Shown here: positions 58,319 through 64,000 of the stretch, one piece after another
Layout of the letters: each line of letters starts with the position of its first letter
Numbering within the stretch: position 1 is the stretch's first letter
Assembly (NCBI GenBank): GCA_030761205.1
Contig: JAULJL010000021.1
Coordinates: 11,265,160-11,329,159 of the forward strand
Direction: 5' to 3'
From: Fremontodendron californicum
Lineage: Eukaryota; Streptophyta; Magnoliopsida; Malvales; Malvaceae
DNA length: 64,000 nucleotides
Made by a program: the position numbers and the translations under genes
Notes under the pieces: model-generated
Told to the model about the DNA's origin: nothing
The model's input: only the letters and a program-made list of their open reading frames with translations
The model's database searches: none

Positions 58319-59584
58319 CATGGGTGCTTTACTTTCATAATTGATGGAGAGAACATTAGTGAGCTACTGGTATTGGGAAATGTAACCACATCATTCAACT
58401 GGTTCCAGTATTAGAAAATGGAATATAATTATATAAATCTCATCCATAAAAAAATTATTAGCAAGTTTTTAGCTACATCATGTTAAGTGGACCAAAGATT
58501 GATTCATAAACCTTTAGACCATGAACTACCCATCAAGTCATAAGACCACTCTAAAATCGATCCAAATCTATCGATTCAAAAGATTGCTTATATAAATGAA
58601 TTTTTTCTAATGAAACTCGACAAATAAAATACAAATTATAATTTTATTTTATTATTTTTTATTTATATAATTAAATAAGCAAAATAAAATATAAAAATGA
58701 ATTAGTAACTCATTAATTTAACAAAACAAAAAAATTCTATATTTTTCCAACATAAATCAAATTTATAAAAAATTTAAAAAGTAAAAAATAAAAAAAAATA
58801 AAAAATAAAAAACAATTTAAATAAATATAAATAAAGTACTACATAAATCTTGATATTTATTAATAATAATATAATCATAATGAAAAAAATCATTTTCGAA
58901 ATTATATTTTAAATGATGGTTTTATTTTACAATTACATTGTTATCTTTAAAAATTTTGATAATAAAAAAATTACTATATTTTTTCACCTCCCATAAAATA
59001 AAAATATATGTATTTAAAAAATACACAAAGTAATACTTGAAAATGCATTTGTATTACATAATTTATAAATAAATAATTATCATAAATTTAATTATTCTAA
59101 TTAACAAAATGTAATATATTAATTTTAATATATATTAAAATATAAAACATTTAAATAAATAAGAATTATTTAATAAAATTTAATTAATTAAAAATAAAAA
59201 ATTTTAAAAACCCCATTGAAGCGGGGCTATACTCCTATTAATTAAAAAAAAAAAACCCTAAACTGAATCAATATATCCTCGGCTTGCACAGACCCATTTA
59301 TCAGTGCCCAAAAGGCCAAAGCCATAGATTAATGCTTCTATCGAGTCCTCTTAGGATTTGAAAATGGGTTTTTACCTTTCTTGTAAGACAAGTAAACCTC
59401 ATTTTTCAAAAATATTAACATATTATTATTAGTTTTTCAAAAACAACAACAAAAAATATGAAGAATATATAGATCATTCCTGTCAATAAGTAAGTTTAGC
59501 AGAATAAATCTTACTCCAATAAGAATTTGCTTTCCAGGATTTTTTTTCTCTTCTTCTTTTCGACTATCAAAAACGTAAAAAACA

Positions 59585-61268
59585 ATGTTATCATCCAAAA
59601 ATTCAGGAAAAACATCAAAACCCTGTCATGAAAAACATAGAAATCAGTTCATACCAATGCAGAAGCTGAAAAAGATTGAAGCAATTTCTGGGACACAATC
59701 TTTCGAGTTTGGACAGCAACTAACCAGTTGTTTTGATGGGAAAAAAATGTCTTCCGCTGGATATTCGAAAGAGAGTTCGGGTCGTTACAAGCGCAAACCA
59801 GAAGCGGTGGTTCTAAGCGGTGGTCCACCGGAGAAGAGGCCAAAGATGGTGGTGGACAGTAGCCTGACACGGCGGTGTTCTACATTACTGAAAGCACTGA
59901 TGAAACATCCAACTGTAGGTAAGGTTTTCAATCAACCAGTTGATCCTGAAACATTAAATATTATTCTTGATTATTTTACAATAATTACAAAACCCATGGA
60001 TTTGGATACAATTAAGTCAAAGCTAGTAAACAATACTTATCTTGGCATTCAAGAGTTTGTGGCTGATATTAGACTAGTGTTTTATAATGCCATTCTTTAT
60101 AATCCCTCAACTAATAATGTTCATAAAATGGCGGAAGAAATCTTTTAAGTTTTTTGAAGCGATATGGAAATCTTTCGAGAAAAATTGAAATTATCAAGAA
60201 AGTTTAAAGGTTGGAGCGAGTAGCGCTCATGCCTGTAACTTGGATTGCAAGGCAAAAAGCTAAGAAATGAGCAAATCTGATATTCCACATTCTGTTAGGG
60301 CTCTAAGTGTTTTGGACGATAAGAATGTTTTTCTTAGTTCTCACTTTACAATTCCTGCAACAGATGCTGCTTCTGGTGAAGGATTGTTAACTCCGAAGAA
60401 GGCTTTTCGTGCTGCAATGCTGAAAAGCCGTTCTGCAGACGCCATTTTAAAAGCTCATCAGAAGATCAAGACACTACTTGATAATGGTGCGAAAGCTAAT
60501 CCATTTAAGATGCAGCAAGAAAAGGAAAAATTCGAAAGAAGGCAGCATGAAGAAAACGCAAAAGTTGAGTTGAAAAAGCAACGGGAAAGAGATAGAAAAG
60601 CTGCTCGAATTGCATTGCAAAAGATGGAAAACACGGCTGGGATTGAACTGAATTTGGAGATTCAAAAGGAACTGGAGATTCTAAGTGGATGCTCTCTTTT
60701 ACGGGGGAATCCGCTGCATCATCTGGGTTTGTTCCTCAAAGACGAAGACGAGTATTTGGAGGAGGCAGCTCTGAATGAAGATATTGAGGATGAAATAGTT
60801 TGTCTTAGTTCTCAACTTACAACTCTCGCAACAGATGCTGCTTCTGCTGAAGGATTATTAACTCCGAAGAGGGCTCTCCGTGCAGCAATGCTGAAATGCC
60901 GTTTTGCAGACACCATTTTCAAAGCTCAGCAGAACATCAAGACACTACTTGATAATGGTGAGAAAGCTGATCCAGTTAAGAAGCAGCAGGAAAAGGAAAA
61001 ATTCGAAAGAAGGCAGCGTGAAGAAAAGGCAAAGATTGAAGCTCAGATCAGAGCTGCTGACATGAAGGCAAAATTTGAATTGAAAAAGCAACGGAATAGT
61101 GATAGAAAAGCTGCTCGGATTGCACTGCAAAAGATGGAAAACACAGCTGGAATAGAACTGAATTTGGAGATTCAAAAGGAATTTGAGATTCTGATCGGAT
61201 GCTCTCAGCTTTCTTTCTCGTGGGAATCCAGAGCAGCTCTTAATGAAGATATTGAGAGGGGGAAATAG
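59585..61268 (+). pseudogene. GTE/BET-type bromodomain gene, broken (unit 3)
   Basis: Bromodomain frame 59,585-60,148, then the common frameshift and stops, then the double C-terminal frame 60,267-61,268. Private changes include CSTLLKAL, HPTVGK, GAKANPF, SLLRGNPL, TTLATDAA, a one-codon deletion in the acidic end of the first module, and loss of one base near the end, so it closes as EDIERGK instead of EEGEIVC. It is the most divergent of the three copies. Confidence 0.85.
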
Positions 61269-61924
61269 TGTGTTAAAGTTGCTAAAATATGATTAAATGA
61301 GTTATTTTCTTTTCTGGTGTCAATGTAGAATTTTGCCTATGAATTTGTTGTTTTAGGTGAAGAGTGTTTCTGTAGAGTTGATCGATGTTGGAACTAGGAA
61401 TTCTCTTTTTTCCATTAACAAAATATTGTCTTTTGATGTTATGAAATTTCTGTTTAATGGTATTTCTAAATAAACTATTTCTTTTCCAAGTTATTTTTGT
61501 CTTTCACACAACTCCTCTTAGTATCAATTAAACAGCTGAATTATTCCACCTAGTAGTACTAGTAAAGATATAAAAAATTTAAAGCTTATAATTGAATTAG
61601 TTCTCTGTGTTTCTCGCTCGCTCGTAAGTGATCTATTTTCTTGATATCTAAAATCCTTAATCTTTTTCAACCCTTTCATCCATATGCCATCTTCCTAATT
61701 ACTCTCAAAATTCAATTAAAATCTTAATATGAGTTGGAGTCCAAATTTTGGTTACGAGGCCATAAACTAACAAAAGACACTTGATAAATTTTGGTTTTTT
61801 AATGTTGCATTATTTATTACTAGGCAATAGAGAAACTTAATAATCTCCAAGTATGAGGGTTAGATAGCAGATTAGAGATTACTAACTAAGCAGAAACGTA
61901 CTTTGTTTCACAAGATTCTCACTT

Positions 61925-63126
61925 ATAAATAATCTAAATCTTTCGGCCTGTATGGTCTCTCTCTAATCATCCATTCCATCGCCTATTAGAAGTAACAAAT
62001 CCAGTGTTAGATCCACCTGTCCTAACAGTGTTTGTCAAGGTGCGCGCTTAGGCCTTAACGCTAGATAATAAAAGCGTCTTAGATCTTTTCGAGCGAGACG
62101 CATTTGATCAAGCGCACGTTTGGTGCGTTTAGACGCATTTTTTTGTCAGTAAAAAAAACACCTGTCTCATTGAAGTTTTTTATAATTTTTTTTTATTTAA
62201 ACTTTTTTCATTAAATGTATTTTTACTGATAAGAAAATAAATAGTATCAAACTCATTATTTTTTAATATTTAACTATTTGACAACAGACATGAAACCATA
62301 AAAAAATCATGCATATTAGCTAACAAAAAAAAATTGCCCCAAACGTAGACATGTCATACCAAGAACACAAGTACAAAATGCACATATTTCCAAGGGGTCA
62401 CACAAATTCCCATCTTGGTGCTTAAACTAATAGATTTATATACAATACACATGTAGCATATTTGTGATGAAGTGCTCAACAAATGAAATTGCAACGCCTT
62501 TTATTTTAGTTTTTTTGCCATTGATATTGTTTCAACGTTCTAGCATAGCAGTACTCAAACGTAGACAAAATAACTAAACATTTTAAACTATAACTTCTTC
62601 AGCATTTGGATTTCTAAAAGGAAAAGGAAAAAAAAAAAAAGATGGAAATATTTTCATGCAACTGAGCTCATTATTTGACATAGTTGACTTAAAGGTTTAA
62701 GCCCCATCCTTGTTTTGAAACAATTTTTTTATTTTTTTATTGTTACTTATTCTTAGCAATCAAACAGAAACTAATAAAAACTCAAAATTTTGGACTAATT
62801 ACTAAGAGAGAAATTTACCTCAAGAGCATGTTTATTCGATTTAAGTTTCCTCAAACAATTAATCGCGTGAAAAATATCATACGTATGAACAGGAAACCCA
62901 TCAGCCATCCAGCTTTTAAATGCTGATCCAACATTCCAACTGTTTTTCCTTTACGGAGTCTCTCAATTCTCAAAGATAAGCACTTGGGTTCTTCTTGTTT
63001 CGGCTTTGAAGTTTGTCCTTGAAGGTTATCAGCTGTTTGGGAACAAAGAAACTTGAGAGATGAGGCAGTATCATCAACTGTTTGATGTATTGCTTGAAAG
63101 AGACTACTTTGACATAGGAGAGCCAT
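61925..63126 (-). pseudogene. mitochondrial-type PPR gene, broken (unit 3)
   Basis: Exon 1 is 63,126-62,819 and exon 2 starts at 61,982 (AMEWMIRERPYRPKDLDY). It shares the 8-bp duplication in exon 1. Exon 1 has its own changes (SQTADNLQG, ERLRKGKTVG), and exon 2 keeps PYRPKDLDY where units 1 and 2 have PYKPKNLDY. The intron carries the fuller GCGC-rich segment. Confidence 0.7.
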
Positions 63127-63457
63127 TGCTTACATGCTTCGGCTCTGAGTTTCTCGCTAAAAGCGTGGTATTTTGTAGCTTGGTAAGTATTTGGCTCAAA
63201 AAACCACTTTTCTAGCAATTGGCAAAGAACAAAATACCATAGCTCAATTACCTTTCATTTGATGGTTCTGCCAGTGGTATATTCTCCTTGAGCTATTTTG
63301 AGTTGAATTGGGGTAGGTTTTAGGCCAGTTACTTAGATCACTTGGCTTTGAATTAATTCTGTTACATCCATTCTATTAGTAACATATATAACAATTTAGC
63401 ATAGATAAGAAAAATCACTTAGGATTAGGCTCATTGCGATTTTGAAAAAAATAGTAA

Positions 63458-63642
63458 CTATGCTACTCGGATTCGGGTGTGAGTATCGGATAAGGATATG
63501 TGCTCGACACGAATATGTTCAATTTTTTTAAAAAAAATTCACGTATTTGGAGGGTACTTAAAAAGTCATATTTCACACTCATATTCGGATATACGTCCAA
63601 CACGAATATTTCAAAAAAAAAAAAAGAGTTAGAGCAATATAG
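63458..63642 (+). mobile_element. CTATGTT-family MITE, unit 3 copy near the PPR pseudogene
   Basis: Left end CTATGCTACTCGGATTCGG, right end AGAGCAATATAG. Same site as 35,859 and 49,835. The 75-bp left flank missing from unit 1 is present. Confidence 0.8.
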
Positions 63643-63728
63643 AAAGAATAATAGTAACACAATCTAAAAGTTTTCACAATGGTTTACTAAATTATGCACT
63701 CGTTATTGCCAAAATGACTCAAATTAAT

Positions 63729-63764
63729 GAAAAAAAAAAAAGAGTTAGAGCAATATAGAAAGAA
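63729..63764 (+). repeat. short templated copy of the MITE right end
   Basis: An A-run plus GAGTTAGAGCAATATAG and AAAGAA repeats sequence found about 110 bp to the left (63,614-63,648). It sits where unit 1 reads TTAATGCAGGTTATC. Looks like filler DNA from break repair. Confidence 0.7.
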
Positions 63765-64000
63765 TGGTTATCACAATTCTTGATTCCACATGGGCGTCCA
63801 TGCAAGCATGTATATTTTACATGTTATAATTATAACCCAATTATATGTAACTAAGAAAGGAATAGTTACGGGCTTACAACGAAGAAACATTAACAAATAA
63901 CTCACCATAAGGTTTAACACAACAATCATGGCAACTACAGCCAAAAACTGGTGGAGCCATTGCCACCTTCAGCTCCTTTGGCATAGAGTGTAAATCTGCC

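Larger units (their letters stand above)
56189..64000 (+). repeat. tandem unit 3, cut by the window end
   Basis: Starts at the shared AAATTTCAAATTAACC phrase. Its 7.8 kb correspond to unit 1 up to about 36,375. Nearly identical to unit 2 as far as the bromodomain pseudogene, then the most divergent of the three. Whether it carries a DREB2-like copy cannot be seen. Confidence 0.92.

Overview
The window is nuclear DNA from a flowering plant, most likely a core eudicot. It is strongly AT-rich. Genes are split by GT-AG introns, and the recognisable genes are plant families: a GH28 polygalacturonase, a ROTUNDIFOLIA/DEVIL (DVL) small peptide, U2AF65, exosome RRP42, a DREB2-type AP2/ERF factor, GTE bromodomain proteins, PPR proteins and a SWEET transporter. 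All gene names come from reading translations against remembered families. No search was run.

Layout. 1-2.5 kb holds three possible exons of an unrecognised gene, a decayed SWEET fragment and a PPR fragment. 2.5-7 kb is repeats, including a CGTGT-rich array. A 55-codon DVL gene lies at 7.1 kb. 7.3-13.6 kb is AT-rich and mostly empty apart from hAT-like elements. A ten-exon polygalacturonase runs on the minus strand at 13.6-17.1 kb. U2AF65, the splicing factor that binds the 3' splice site, fills 19.26-24.03 kb in 13 coding exons. RRP42, an RNase PH-like exosome ring subunit, fills 25.57-29.17 kb in seven coding exons.

From 27,534 to the end the DNA is a tandem array of three related units: 27,534-42,576, 42,577-56,188, and 56,189 to beyond the window. 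Each unit starts inside RRP42 intron 5, so units 2 and 3 carry only RRP42 exons 6-7. A full unit then holds a broken bromodomain (GTE/BET) gene, a broken PPR gene, a DREB2-like AP2/ERF gene, and a broken first exon resembling a plant single-pass membrane protein. The window ends before the last two in unit 3. The only open DREB2-like frame seen is in unit 2; the unit 1 copy has a stop codon just after the AP2 domain.

About 16 copies of one ~150-200 bp inverted-terminal element are scattered through the window. Its ends read CTATGTT(A/G)CTC(G/C)GACTC, and several copies have clean 8-bp target duplications, as hAT-type elements do. Six sit in introns of the intact RRP42 gene. Because the units are paralogous, filled and empty sites can be compared directly, and these together with a LINE insertion date events within the array. 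Unit 2 looks like a mosaic: its left part is nearly identical to unit 3, and a ~2.35 kb stretch further right matches unit 1.
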